A stretch of 64,000 nt of DNA from Tuctoria greenei (Eukaryota > Streptophyta > Magnoliopsida > Poales > Poaceae): positions 74,729,751 to 74,793,750 of the forward strand of contig JAYESD010000001.1 in the NCBI GenBank assembly GCA_036927565.1, given 5' to 3'. Under the pieces are notes generated by a model. It saw only the letters and a list, made by a program, of their open reading frames with translations, had not been told where the DNA came from and ran no database searches. Below, one piece after another: positions 53,395-64,000 of this stretch (positions within the stretch are counted from its first letter, which is position 1; each line of letters starts with the position of its first letter). The position numbers and the translations under genes were made by a program.

Positions 53395-54675
53395 TTCTCC
53401 CCTTCTTTTTTGACAAGCCGTCCTCGGCTTGCTCCTATGTCCAGCAAAGAGGCTTGCTTTGGGGGTAGAATGAGCGTTGTCCATATTGCACAATCCCAGC
53501 AAACAATGCTCCTCTGCTGCAAGACAAAAATACTAGAAAAACTTGACAAAGAATTATTAGTGTTAGTGCATTCATTCATTTTACCATGTTGTTGCAGCAC
53601 AAAATGGGATTTCTCAATTGAGCAGATATAAAATTTATGCACCATAAATTCACTACTATCTCCATAGTTGTCTATAGCATGAAAAATATTTCTACTTAAC
53701 AAAGGCAATTCAGATTGGGAAAACATTCGCCTCTCTACAATATCTAGATCACAAAGAGTGTCAAATTCAATATAACCAAAAGTATTTAGAGAAGACAACA
53801 ATTTCAGCTCATCATTTTCAGAAGTAGCGGTGATCAAATTATGAATTTCAGCACAAGTAGGTGAATCCAAAACACAATCATCTAGTACATTAACTTGTTT
53901 TTTCATAGGTATAATAGAGTTATCAGCACACAACTCTTTCTTAGTGCAACGATCAGCGGGAAAATCAACATGTGACAATGGTGTATAAATAAACGATTCT
54001 AATAGTTGCTTCTCGAAAATAGCATGATTGGTGGAAAAATTCAGAACATCCAAAAACTTCTCACCTTCTGAATTTGTAGAATGTTGTGTCTTACCATTTT
54101 CAGCAGTGATTTTGAGTGTATTATGAGTTGATACATCTAAAATTTCACAAGTGTTGTCAAAAGCCTTGTTCTCTTTTGCATCATCTATATTATTTTCTAC
54201 ATTGTCCTGCAAAATGTTAGACACAAAAGGAGGTACAACAATAAATTTCTCCTCAAATTGATGCACTTCATCTTTGCAATTAGATACATTCATAACAGTT
54301 TCTCGCATACAAATTTTCATATACTTCCATGTTCGAGGTTTTTCTAAATCATTTAAATTGTTCCACCAAGTTAATGCACAACCTACTAATGCACTTGCAA
54401 CATTTCTAATCTTTCTCCTCTCACACATATGACATTCTCCAAAAAAATTCATCCAACTCTATTTCCCAAGCAATATATTCATCGTAACCAAAACCATCAT
54501 AAGAAGGAAGAGATGGGAGAATGTAATTACTTCTTGTGGAAGGTGTTGGAAAGGTGGTCTGAATGTCATGTGAATCCTTGGTTGATGTTTGATTTTTAGT
54601 TAGCAACTTCATTGTCTTCTTCATCATGTCAATCATCTCAGCATATAATGCATGATTCTTGCTTTTACTTGACAT
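53349..54675 (-). pseudogene. gag-like protein of element G, one frameshift
   Basis: It starts at the ATG at 54675 (MSSKSKNHALYAEM). The gag core is recognisable: YIAWEIELDEFF, then after a frameshift RRKIRNVASALVG, CALTWWNNL and RTWKYMKICMRE, the usual retrotransposon Gag pattern. The break is in a run of seven T (about 54443-54437); one T fewer would restore the frame. The remaining roughly 290 residues are Asn/Glu-rich with no zinc knuckle, protease or RT motif, and I do not recognise them. The ORF runs through the PPT and ends inside the 3' LTR at 53349. It probably makes, or made, a Gag that depended on Pol from another element. Confidence 0.7.
53395..53411 (-). other. Polypurine tract of element G
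   Basis: On minus AAAAAAGAAGGGGAGAA, directly followed by TGATGAGATC, the LTR start. It is within the gag-like ORF, encoding part of its KKEGEN stretch. Confidence 0.8.
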
Positions 54676-55865
54676 TGTTAGTAGCAAACAAAAGACAACA
54701 AAAAATATGTTATCCCTATCAACTACAAAGGATAATGGCAATAGGGAAGTGGAATCACACACTCTCTAGTGTCTTACCACGCTCTTACAAGTGTTCTTAC
54801 CGACACTGCAGGTGGCAAACGGTGGCCGATATGAAAAAACCAATGAAGCGTGGGATGATTGCAAAGGTGTATCGATTCTGCTGAAGAGTAAAGTGTAGCT
54901 TGGATGACACTTTATATGTAGCAAGGATTAGCAACAATGAAATCAGATAGTAAAGTGGAATAAGTGTCCAAAGTACTTGTCAAAGTTGCTGGCCTAAATG
55001 TGTTCCTAGTAGTTCAAGTAAGCAAGACATAAGACAAAACTAGATGACACAAAGAATGCAAGCACTTCTGATTTTTTTGTTTCTTTTCTCCTTTTCTTGT
55101 GCGGCTTTTGTATCTTGTTTTGCACTTGCCTTTTTTCTTTTTTTCTTCCTTTTTTTCAGAATGTGCTGCAAATGAAGAACACAATAAAAACCAATCAAAT
55201 ATATCTCGTGTGTCTGTCGTAGATTTTCTGCTCAATCTTCCGAAAGGTAATGGATAAATCGATTGATGGAGATCTCGACATTGATGATCTGAGGCTCTCA
55301 AGTAGAATACGAAAAACCCCTGCAATCACTACACCACCGCTTCATTGGTTATCAACCGTGCTGCACACGATTGACCTCGCCAAGAAGGCTAATCACTGCA
55401 AGTGCAACTGAGAACACAAGAAAGAACGTAGAAGACACGATCTGAAATCGCGAAGTTGGGGTCCAAACCGTAGAACGGCGATATTATTGATCTAAGCAAA
55501 ACCCAATTGTTCATGGCGGATACTATGGAGTACATATAGGTGGGAGGACGTCCAAGGGGGTGCTAGGGTCGTGACCTAACCCTACGATACGAAAATAATG
55601 GACTTAGACTTGATACAAGGCCCAATGGCCCAATACGGTGGTGCAGCACCCTGACAGATTCTGAACTCGATTTTGTTTCGACGATTCCCGTCGACTCTGT
55701 AGGAATTTTGACATGGGACCAGCGCCATTGGAAAGGCTATCCTCTTCCCTTTCCGTGCACATGTAGAACGTCTAAAATGGAGTTCGTATGCGTCCTGGGC
55801 ATCTGTTTTAGTGCGTACTGCTCCTGGACTCCGAATTGGACACGATTTTGAGTTGGAGTCGGAAT
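54676..55865 (-). other. 5' internal region of element G with an extra LTR-derived repeat
   Basis: No supported gene. 55235-55862 duplicates the LTR part at 55887-56516. A T- and C-rich low-complexity stretch lies at 55070-55160. I could not identify a PBS with TGG start next to 55865, so the priming tRNA is unknown. Confidence 0.5.
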
Positions 55866-56516
55866 TGATGAGTAGGTTTAGTCCTGATCTTCCGAAAGGT
55901 AATGGATAAGTCGATTGATGGAGATCTCGACATTGATGATCCGAGGCTCTCGAGTAGAACACGAAAAACCCCTACAATCACTACACCACCGCTCCGTTGG
56001 TTATCAATCATGCTGCACACGATTGTCGTGGCCAAGAAGGCTAATTCCTGCAAGTGCAACCGAGAACACAAGCAAGAGTGTAGAAGAAACGATCTGAAAT
56101 CGGGAAGTTAGGGTCTCACAAACCATAGAATGGTGATATTATTGATCTAAGCAAAACCCAATTGTTCATGGCGGATACTATAGAGTATATATAGGTGGGA
56201 GGACGTCCAAGGGGTGTTGGGGTCCTGACCTAACCCTATGATACAAAAATAATGGACTTAGACTTGATATAAGGCCCAATGGCCCAATACAGTGGCACAG
56301 CACCGTGACAGATTTTGAACTCAATTTTGTTTCGACGATTCCCATCGACTCTGAAGGAATTTTGACATGGGATGAGCGCCATTGGAAAGTCTATCCTCTC
56401 CCCTTTTCGTGCATATGTAGAACATCCAAAATGAAGTTCGTATGCGTCCTGGACGTCCGATTTAGTGCGTACTGCTCCTGAACTCCTAGTTGGACACGAT
56501 TTTGAGTTGGGGTCAG
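55235..56516. repeat. Tandem duplication of a 628-bp LTR segment in element G
   Basis: Copy 1 is 55235-55862 and copy 2 is 55887-56516, both starting ATCTTCCGAAAGG and ending TTTTGAGTTGG(A/G)GTC. A third, internally deleted copy is 52579-53042. Each includes a TATA-like segment and the sequence CCCAATGGCCCAATAC. Confidence 0.8.
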
Positions 56517-57015
56517 TTTCCATCTTCTTTGAACGTATCCTCTGGTCCTCCACGCCCCTAAACCTTCCTCTAATTACTCCTTGAATCATTCCATGTATCC
56601 TAATCACAATTAAATTATTAGGTAGCAATCTATTCTCAAAAATATATAAGGAAACATATAAGAATAAGCTCACCTCTGAAATTAATTGTTGTATGCGAAT
56701 TTTATTGATTGCACCTTGTATGTTCAATGGAGTGTTTTGTATATCCATAGGAGTGATGTCCTCATCATCCTCCCCTTCTTGAATTGGAGTCGTCCTCGAC
56801 TCAAGTTCATCTTCTCTCATGTGTGGGTCCATATGTGCGATGCCATCAAATCCTCTTGTGTGCATTAAAGGAGGAGGCCAAGGTGGTGGACGATATAGTG
56901 CACCTTCTCGATGTTCTCAATCAAACAAGATGACCATTCACTTGAGCCAGGATCCCAAACAAATAAACATTGTGCCATGTTTATTTGTGCAATGATAATG
57001 TGCATGATCTCATCA
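55866..57015 (-). repeat. 5' LTR of element G
   Basis: 1150 bases. On minus it begins TGATGAGATCATG at 57015 and ends CCTACTCATCA at 55866, TG...CA with inverted TGATGAG/CTCATCA. It has a TATA-like box on minus (CCTATATATAC, about 56201-56191). Confidence 0.65.
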
Positions 57016-57020
57016 GCAGC
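57016..57020 (+). repeat. Right target-site duplication of element G (GCAGC)
   Basis: GCAGC after CTCATCA, matching 52147-52151. Confidence 0.85.
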
Positions 57021-58774
57021 AGTAGTTCTTGCATTGAAGATGTGGAGACACTACTTAATGGGAAATCTAGTGCACCTCTACAAAGATCATAAAAGTTTGA
57101 AGTACATATTCACTCAAAAGGAATTAAATACGAGACAACGGAGATGGTTAGAGTTAATAAAATAATATGAACTTGAGATTCATTATCATGCTGGCAAGTC
57201 CAATGTGGTTGCCGACGTACTTAGTCAAATGTCTCACATTCATAATTTGACCATCAGTCCTAGGGAAGAAGATGAACCAAGTCTGCGTGTGATTCCTTAT
57301 GGAGCTTTTGTATAACCTTGCTCTCATACCTACAATCAGAGAGGAGATTGTAGAGGCTCAGAACAAAGATAAGGGAATGTCTGATATTTAGAGAAGACTT
57401 AAAAGCAGAGAAATGAAATATTTCCGGGAAGATGAACAAGGAACATTATTGTTCAAGAATCGAATAGTGGTACCCCAGGACATGGACCTGTAGAAAAAGA
57501 TTTTGGATGAGGTTCACTTGTCCAAATATTCAATCCACCCTGGCGGCAATAAAATGTACCAAGATCTCCGTACTAAATTTTTGTGGACACGTATGAAGAG
57601 AGAAATAGCAAAGTATGTGTCTGAGTGTGACACATGTCGAAGAGTGAAAGCTGACCACACGAGGAAAAGCGGACTGCTGCAACCATTGAAAATACCGTCA
57701 TGGTAATGGGAGTATCTGAGTATCGATTTCATTGTTGGATTGCCTCTCACCTTTCATAAGCACGATTCCATTTGGGTGATCATTGACCAATTAACTAAGT
57801 CAGCACATTTTATTCCAGTGCATACAGCATACAACGCGAAGAAATATGTGGACTTATACATATCAAGAATTATGTGCTTACATGGAGTTCCCCACACCAT
57901 TGTATCAGATAGAGGATCGTTGGTTTGTTGCTCGTTTCTGGGAGCAGCTGCATGCATCATTGGGGACAAAGTTAATTCGTTGTTCCGCATATCACCCTCA
58001 AACCGACAGACAAACCGAGAGGGTAAATCAGATACTTGAGGATATGTTAGAAGCATGTGCCATACACCACGGTAAAAATTGGGATGATCATTTAACGTTG
58101 GCAGAATTCTCATACAACAAAGGATATCAATCTAGTATCAAAATGGCACCCTATGAAGCTCTCTACAGTCGTAAGTGCCACACAGCACTCAATTGGTGTG
58201 AATCTGGTGAACATGTTGTATATGGAATTGAATTGGTAAAAGAAGCAGAAGATCAAGTTAAAATTATCCAAGCAAATCTCAAAACTGCTCAGTCTCGGCA
58301 AAAGAGTTATGCGGATAAAAGGTGTCACCCTTTAAGCTTCAACATCGGAGACCAAGTGTATCTCCGTGTCTCTCTCATGAAAGTAATTCATCGATTTGGA
58401 GTAAAAGGGAAGTTGGCTCCGCGATTCATCGGTCCATTTGCTATCACTGAAAGATGTGGTCCTGTTGCTTACAGATTGGAGCTACCAACCACTCTAGCTA
58501 GTGTTCATGACATTTTCCACATATCCCAATTATGGAAATGTCTCGAACCCTCTACCGACATCTGCATCGAAGAATTGGAAGAATTGAAACCGGATCTCAC
58601 CTACGTCGAGCATCGAATCCGGATTATCGATGAAAGTCTCGTGTCACAAGAAATTAGACGATGTGGTTTTATAAATTTCTATGGAGTAACCACACCGTCG
58701 AGGAAGGGACATGGGAGAGTGAACATTATCTCCGCACAAAGTATTCGAACCAGTTATCGTCATATCTCCGGTAA
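57021..58774 (+). pseudogene. pol: RNase H end, integrase and chromodomain of element D, broken
   Basis: It resumes RNase H (VVLALKMWRHYL, 57030-57165), then stops several times. Integrase zinc region 57503-57706 (HPGGNKMYQDL, CDTCRRVK). Core split by a frameshift near 57920: first Asp in IDFIVG, second in SDRGSL, third catalytic Glu in QTERVNQ (about 58020). C-terminal domain with FIGPFAI (about 58430). The chromodomain tail (FYKFLWSNHTVEEGTWES) is in another frame, ending at TAA 58772-58774. Structure and order are as in element C. Confidence 0.9.
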
Positions 58775-58824
58775 TCTCTCTACCGTTTCGTCTCTCTTTT
58801 GTAATCACGGGACGAGATTCTTTT

Positions 58825-58836
58825 AAGGGGGAGGGA
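58825..58836 (+). other. Polypurine tract of element D
   Basis: AAGGGGGAGGGA directly before the 3' LTR. Confidence 0.9.
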
Positions 58837-61800
58837 TGTAAAACCCCAAAAATAAAACTATGCAATTCAGTTTGGGAAATTAAATAAAGGAGAAAAGAAA
58901 ATAGGATATTTGTGTATGGGTTACTTAATATAATTCAAATGACTAAAGCTAAAAAGTTCAAACTTAATTCAACTTCAAGTCTGACTCAGCAAATGTAACA
59001 TTTTAGCCCAGAAAATTATTAATATAATTCATTGGAGGTCCTTGCTGGTTTTGGAAAAATAGGGAGGGAAAGTAAGAACAAATTTTAAAATATGAATTCA
59101 AATTCAGATTTGAATTTTTGAACTATTCACCAATGAAATGTTCAGATTTGTATGTGCCATAAACTTTGTCAAATCCAAATGAGTATCAATGATAATTCAA
59201 CCAGTGTGGGATGACTGGAGATTTTTGCACTGGAAAATATGTATAAGGAGGAGAAGGGTGGGACCCACTTGTCATCCAATGAACCAGAACAACAGAGCAA
59301 AAAGTGTTCCATTTCCCTGCTCTTCCCATGGCGCCACTACACCTATTGCATGTGCCACATCCCCATCAACAGCCTGGCCACAGCATGCCCCAACCTGTTG
59401 CCCTTATCGTCACTAGGAAAGTCTTCATTGACACTTTTTTCTCTCTGCTCCCGTGCCCTGGATTTTTCTGCTGCCATCCCAAAAATTCCCGTGGAATCAT
59501 GTCGGCGGGCATTTTCCTTGGTTGCCCACTGTACCGAGCTGGTAGCCAGCTGCGCCTACGTCGCATCTACCTGCTCGACGAAAGCCGGCGTCACTTTCGG
59601 CCTCCCCAACGTGAGCAGGGCGAGTATTTCATTCTCGGATCTCAAAACGGTGCTGCCCCTGTTCATCAATGCCCAGTCTTCATGGCCCGTGTTCCACTCG
59701 TCAAAATACGCCCCGAGGATCGCCACAACTCCACCGTGCTGTCCCCTTTGTTGCTAGTATGTTTGTAGCGCCGTTTAGCCAGAGTTCGAATTTTCAATTC
59801 AGCCATTCTCAAGAACAGGGGAAATTTCGGCCAAGAATTTCGGATTCTACGTATGATTATTTTTCAATTTAGTTAGATAAGATCTTCCTCAGAACCATAC
59901 GAACCCACTGAATCAAAAACCAAAGAAATTGATCAATCCTAGGCTCTGTTCTTTGAGTTCTTGTACCCGCCAATGCTTGTGACCTAGGTCACCGGTGTAA
60001 TCCTTTTTCCAGTCAATTTCTCCCCAATTTTAGTTCATATTCTTGTTCCTCATAACCTACTGGTGCCGTGCGATTAAATCCCGAGCGCTATGGTGCTCTC
60101 TGTACACTGGGCGACCTCGCCGGAGTTAGGTCCGCCGCCGCTGCCGTGGGGAGTCATCTCCGGTCAGTACCGGCGTTCCCCGACCACTCCAGAGTGCTCC
60201 CCTTGTTGCTTTAGGCCCTAGCGACTAGATTTAGGAGGGGAGAAGCTGTCTGCATGGCTGTCGGCATTGGGCGACGCAGGGTCCGCCGTCAAGCGCCACC
60301 GCTCGGTCCTTGCCCGAAGTTGAAGAAGGCCCTGGGCCGGCCCCATATGTCAGTGTCTTTTAAACTGTCCTGGATCTAAGTGTGGCTGGGATATAATGCG
60401 GCTGCACGGGTTTATTTGTGGACCATTCTGTTGCTTCCACCTCAGTGGCCCATATCAAATAGTGGGTCCCACTGTCAACGGTTCTAGCCAATTTCCAATA
60501 GAGAAATAATTGCAGGAACTACCCAATCTTTGGAAATTCACCATGGCCAGCATAAATGTCCAAAAATTGTGAAATAAATTTTTTTGGATTTCTCATGACA
60601 AGTAGTTTGCAGTGGTGTAAATTATTGGCTATGAAAGTCCCTGGTTGTTGACTAATAATTCCCACAAAGTAAATCATTAGGAATTAATTTCAGGTGATTT
60701 ACTTATTAGAAAATTCTCAAACTTTTCCACAATCTTCCATTAAATAGCTCTGATCTCCAGTAAAAATTTCAGAACCATTGGAATTAAGTTACTGTAGAAA
60801 ATTGTGTTTCCTTCTTCTATGTCCCTGGAAATAAGAAAAACAATAGAGACATTTTCAGAATATTGTAAGAATTTGTAAATTTCATATCTCCATGTATAAT
60901 GATTATAAAAATGTCAAACCAATTGTGTTGGACTACATATTAATTCCTCTAGTCAGAAAACCTAGTTTGACCTATGCCAAAGCCTCTGGTTGTCCACGAA
61001 AAGTCAGAGAAGGCTAAACACTTAAGAAATTTTGTAAACCAATATATTCCATTACTGTATCTGAAACTTACGTGGTTTTTCCTACATGACCATATGAACT
61101 CACTATAATTTTCTCAGGCTCAGAGCATCTGTTGAACCTGTATAAATTGAGCTCACATCTATGTGTACAAAACAATATCTATTTCACTTCATATTTCCAT
61201 TGCATAAGTTCATCTTGTTTCCTCTCTGTTGTTGTGCATTTCCAGCAACCAAACTTCAAGTCCTAGTTAGTATTAATCCTTCTTGAGTTATAATCAACTT
61301 CAATTGTTATATTAATAAATTGCAATCTCTTATTTTGCATATCATTTTGATAGTACTCGCAACGAAGGTGGCCAATAACAAGCACGACCCGGAGCCGAGG
61401 ATTTTTCTAGCGATTCTGTTGTGGCGTGATTTCTCGACGAAGGCTACTAACTGATCGTTGAAGATTTTTTCAACCGAAAGGCAAGCCCCTATTTGCATTT
61501 AAGAAATCTTGCAATGTTTTCATTTATACACACTATATGGATGATATGTATTGTGCATTAGGTCTTGTGCAATGAAGCCCAATTGCATGACCAGATTAAT
61601 CCATAGAGTGGTTTGGGTAGATCAGTCTTTTTCTTGTTACGCTATGCTATGCTTAATGTTTAGTTGTAAGAGACGGTAGAAGACGAGTAGTTGGAAGTTA
61701 CTCGCGATACTAGAACTTGTTTTACATCAGATTTAGATTATGATATGAATTGCAAGGATTCACTTTAATGAATTGGAGACCAGGCAAGAGCGTAGGATGC

Positions 61801-62853
61801 AGCAGGACATCATCTCGGGTGCGTAGTCCTGCCTGTATCGATTAAGGCCCGTCTCGTGCCTAGCCCTGTTGGACAAGTTTGAACTGTACCGGGTGCATAC
61901 TGGCTATATGGGACCTAGGAAACCGATGTACCTTGAGGATCCATTGTTGGAACCTTTTCAATCGGCTTAAGCTGTCGGCTGTTAGTGTAGTGGGAGTCAA
62001 CTCGCTCATGAACATCTCACGGTGGAGGTGCACCTTGAGGGAGGTCGTTGTTCAGGTCGATCAAACTGTTTGATGTGGGTGAGTCTTGGGAAAGGTGGCT
62101 GTGTGCGACATCAGTGGGTTATGCATCGCAACTCCGAGTATGGGAGTACGTATCGTGCAGTCCGGGTGTCTACTGGTTACATCACCGCGCTCGCGGTTAT
62201 TTGACCATACTTGGACACTGAGTCTTTACTTAGTAAGAAGTGAATATGGTTTATTGGAATTTGATACTTCTTGATATATAATTGTATTGCAAAACTTGTA
62301 TTCAGTAGTTGTAGTGCAATTTAAATTTACTTTCTATGAAGCCTTAACTTGATGGTAAAAAAATGAAAGTAAGGATTTACTTTTAGGCTGTGTCCTTTAT
62401 GCAAATTCAGCTTTCGTTATTTAGAGTTTCCAGCATGTAGAGTTTCATGCCTTAGGTGAGACAGTTAAGTCTTGCTGAGCGTCAATATCACGGTTGCTCT
62501 ATTGTGGTTTTTGCAGGTATTATTAGCTTATGCTTATAATGTGGTTGTCTGTGGGACCTCGAGGCCTGTTGAGATGTATCTCTCATGGAAACCTTGTCGC
62601 AGCTCTCTTCTCCGTGTTACTAGTGAGAAGCGTCCACGGGCATGGACGGCTTCTCTTGTGCATAGTTAGTTGATAGTGTGAGTATCTAATATTCCGTTGT
62701 GTTGTATATTATGTTGTAAAAGCGGAATCACTTGTGAAAAAAATATATGTGTTGGTTATTTTGTATGGCTTTTCTTGTGTGCTGTTGGGTGCCGCGTCTC
62801 ACGGCACCACCCAATGCGATTCCTGGAACGTGTGGACCCCGGTCCACGTCACA
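58837..62853 (+). repeat. 3' LTR of element D (4017 bp)
   Basis: Colinear with 43800-47826 with many substitutions and small indels. It ends GGTCCACGTCACA, where the other copy has GGTCCCTCACA. The U5 hairpin at 62785-62814 has TGCCG/CGGCA, fully paired. Confidence 0.92.
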
Positions 62854-62858
62854 AATTT
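62854..62858 (+). repeat. Right target-site duplication of element D (AATTT)
   Basis: AATTT after the LTR end CACA, matching 43795-43799. Confidence 0.88.
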
Positions 62859-63260
62859 CTCAATGGCACCCCAATCATTACATCGAAGTCTCGGACTTTG
62901 AACACAGGAAAATCAAGGAGAACCTCAACATCTTTCTGTCTTACTGACACTTCTTGTAGAATCCATATTTCCATATGTATCTCGGAAGATTTTTGTGTTA
63001 GTGCCATTGGCACATCGCCTGAAATGGCGAGAGCACAAGTATCAGAATGATATTTGCTCCAACATAGGGATTATAAAGGACTCGCATTGTTGCTCCTCTA
63101 ATATGGAATAGAATGGTGGCTAAGGTTGAGAGCATCCGAAAGATACTGGGTAAGTTCTCAACCTCTGTTGTCCATTCTGAACTCGAAATAGAGGTCAACT
63201 CCTTGACCGTCTCTTGGAGGTATACTCCATTGTGGGTGTACCCTTGTTTCACTTTTTTCT
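62854..63260 (-). pseudogene. pol: Protease-region remnant of element E
   Basis: Minus strand, a frame from 63252 (SIFRMLSTLATILFHIRG, YNPYVGANI), then after frame changes VRDFDVMIG, leading across the element D insertion into EKFLMEFLSEG at 43790. These stretches are typical of the region before RT in Athila-type elements. Several stops are present. Confidence 0.6.
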
Positions 63261-63600
63261 TGAGAGAAAAGGAAACATTTTCTATTTAAGAGTTTTTTGT
63301 GTCATGCCTTTAACTAAAAGGAAAGAACACAATTGTTCAAACTCTCGCAGATGGTGGTAACGGTTTTCGCAATCCATTCCTAAGAAGGATTGTTCCTGGA
63401 CCATGGCTATAAAGCTAGGGCGGAGTTCATAGCTAGTTGAGCAAATAGGTTCTGCCAATGGCAGTGGCTCACAGAACTCGCCCTTTGGGGCAAAATAAGA
63501 AAGAATGGTGGGTTGCTCTATATTGGTGGTGGAAAGTTAAGAAGTGTGGAAAAGAAAATAGATATGAGGTTGAACAAGGTTCGAAGATCAATAGCAACCG
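63261..63600 (-). other. Element E leader, no gene seen
   Basis: Sequence between the protease remnant and the PBS. A full Athila element would have gag here, about 2 kb. It is absent, so an internal deletion is likely. Confidence 0.5.
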
Positions 63601-63618
63601 TTCCTCGGCCACGGCACC
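63601..63618 (-). other. Primer-binding site of element E (Asp tRNA type)
   Basis: On minus TGGTGCCGTGGCCGAGGA, 15 of 18 matches to TGGCGCCGTTGCCGGGGA, nine bases from the LTR end. Confidence 0.7.
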
Positions 63619-63627
63619 AAAAAATTT

Positions 63628-64000
63628 TGTTGGTATTTTTGACAAAAATAGAATAATCCGCAAGCGCACAAAAATACTGTTGTAGCAATTCCCCTTAAAG
63701 AGTATTCCCAAGGGTATCAAATCCAAGGAACATGTGAGTGATCTTCTAGCTTGTTCTCACAAGGACACACAATTTGTTTGGTAGGAAAGGATTTGAGAGG
63801 AATTCAATGGTTTGAAATCTATGCCACAGTAGTCTACAACAGCTACTAGCTTCGAGCACAGGTTTACCCTTGGCAGCACCAAGATGATTCCCGCCACAAG
63901 CCTATGGCGTAGCCGAACATGGAGGATTACTTAGGACAAATAGGACTGTCACCACCTACTGTCTACCTCTTCAATCCGTGGGTCTACGAGATATTAACTG
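63628..64000 (-). repeat. 5' LTR of element E, cut by the window edge
   Basis: In plus coordinates it begins TGTTGGTATTTTTG, which is the LTR 3' end on minus (CCAACA). It contains CCGCAAGCGCAC and AGAGTATTCCCAAGGG, seen in inverted form near 38880-38820. From 63900 on it matches the inverted 38380-38500 segment of the F LTR. Confidence 0.75.

Larger units (their letters stand above)
52152..57015 (-). mobile_element. Element G: non-autonomous gag-only LTR element with inverted U3 ends (4.9 kb)
   Basis: Both outer ends are the same sequence, TGATGAGATCATGCAC, in inverted orientation, so the insert looks like a terminal-inverted-repeat transposon. However, the 5-bp TSD, TG...CA ends, an internal copy of the same end right after a perfect PPT (53395-53411), and a gag ORF show an LTR retrotransposon read on minus. 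There is no pol, as in TR-GAG type elements. An extra partial LTR in opposite orientation (52152-52558) forms the left end. Confidence 0.75.
43800..62853 (+). mobile_element. Element D: old chromovirus inserted in element E
   Basis: LTRs 43800-47826 and 58837-62853, PBS, leader, broken gag-pol and PPT, with matching AATTT TSDs. Its length of 19 kb includes the 4864-bp insertion G. Pol with chromodomain tail and leader sequence show it is a relative of B and C. The LTRs differ visibly (for example many changes in the first 60 bases), and gag-pol has several stops, so it is much older than C. No accessory ORF lies between PBS and gag. Confidence 0.93.
39346..63627 (-). mobile_element. Element E: Athila-like element, gag-less, split by element D
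   Basis: Minus-strand internal sequence in two blocks, 39346-43799 and 62854-63627, rejoined when element D (TSD AATTT) is removed. It has a PBS at 63601-63618, a protease-region remnant, RT, RNase H and integrase. The distance from PBS to the protease region is only a few hundred bases, so gag has been deleted. Pol motifs match Athila. Confidence 0.75.

Noticed and set aside
55014..55325. Lys-rich minus-strand ORF in element G
   Set aside because: It comes from a T/C-rich low-complexity stretch and the LTR repeat, with no recognisable domain.
52152..57015. DNA transposon with long terminal inverted repeats
   Set aside because: The ends are TG...CA, the TSD is 5 bp, an internal copy of the end follows a perfect polypurine tract, and the ORF is gag-like. 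There is no transposase. An LTR element with inverted ends fits better.
1..64000. Host genes, tRNA genes, CRISPR arrays or bacterial-type operons
   Set aside because: Looked for on both strands. Every stretch with recognisable coding motifs is explained by a retrotransposon, and no cloverleaf or spaced array was seen.

Overview
The window is plant nuclear DNA, most likely from a grass. It consists almost entirely of nested LTR retrotransposons. I found no host protein gene, tRNA gene or intact rRNA gene. The evidence is several Ty3/gypsy elements (chromoviruses with very long LTRs of about 4 kb, plus Athila-type elements), a Cassandra LTR carrying a 5S rRNA-like Pol III promoter, 5-bp target-site duplications (TSDs), primer-binding sites (PBS) matching initiator-Met or Asp tRNA, and polypurine tracts (PPT). 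The species cannot be told from this sequence.

Layout. (A) 1-4003, minus strand: 5' part of a gypsy element, with gag running off the left edge, a decayed accessory ORF between PBS and gag, PBS and a partial LTR. (B) 4004-18770, minus: a decayed chromovirus inserted in A's LTR. Its internal region is 8413-14883, and its right LTR is cut off at 18770. Then come a Cassandra solo LTR (18771-19052) and a probable second solo LTR (19046-20342). (C) 20998-36945, plus: a complete, very young chromovirus. Its TSDs (TATAT) match, its 4.03-kb LTRs are almost identical, it has an intact 1507-residue gag-pol with chromodomain, and it has an intact 321-residue accessory ORF upstream of gag. C sits in (F), a plus-strand Athila-like element whose LTR is 37358-38904. 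(E) about 39346-43799 plus 62854-64000, minus: an Athila-like element without gag, split by (D). (D) 43800-62853, plus: an old chromovirus related to B and C, TSD AATTT. D is itself interrupted by (G), 52152-57015, TSD GCAGC: a non-autonomous gag-only element that is bounded by two inverted U3 ends.

How the parts work together. In C the pieces of an active element are all visible: LTR promoter and poly(A) signal, PBS, PPT, gag, protease, reverse transcriptase, RNase H, integrase and chromodomain. The most interesting signal is in the leader. A consensus splice donor lies about 160 nt after the PBS, and splice-acceptor-like sequences abut the ATG of the accessory ORF and, separately, the ATG of gag. 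The donor recurs in B and D, and the gag acceptor recurs in B. The unrelated-looking element A also has acceptor-like sequences before both its accessory ORF and its gag. This suggests that alternative splicing of one genomic RNA chooses between accessory protein and Gag-Pol. A U5 hairpin conserved in B, C and D, with a covarying base pair, is a second candidate RNA element. Lineage names (Tekay/Del-like, Athila, Cassandra, TR-GAG) come from recognising motifs, not from a search.
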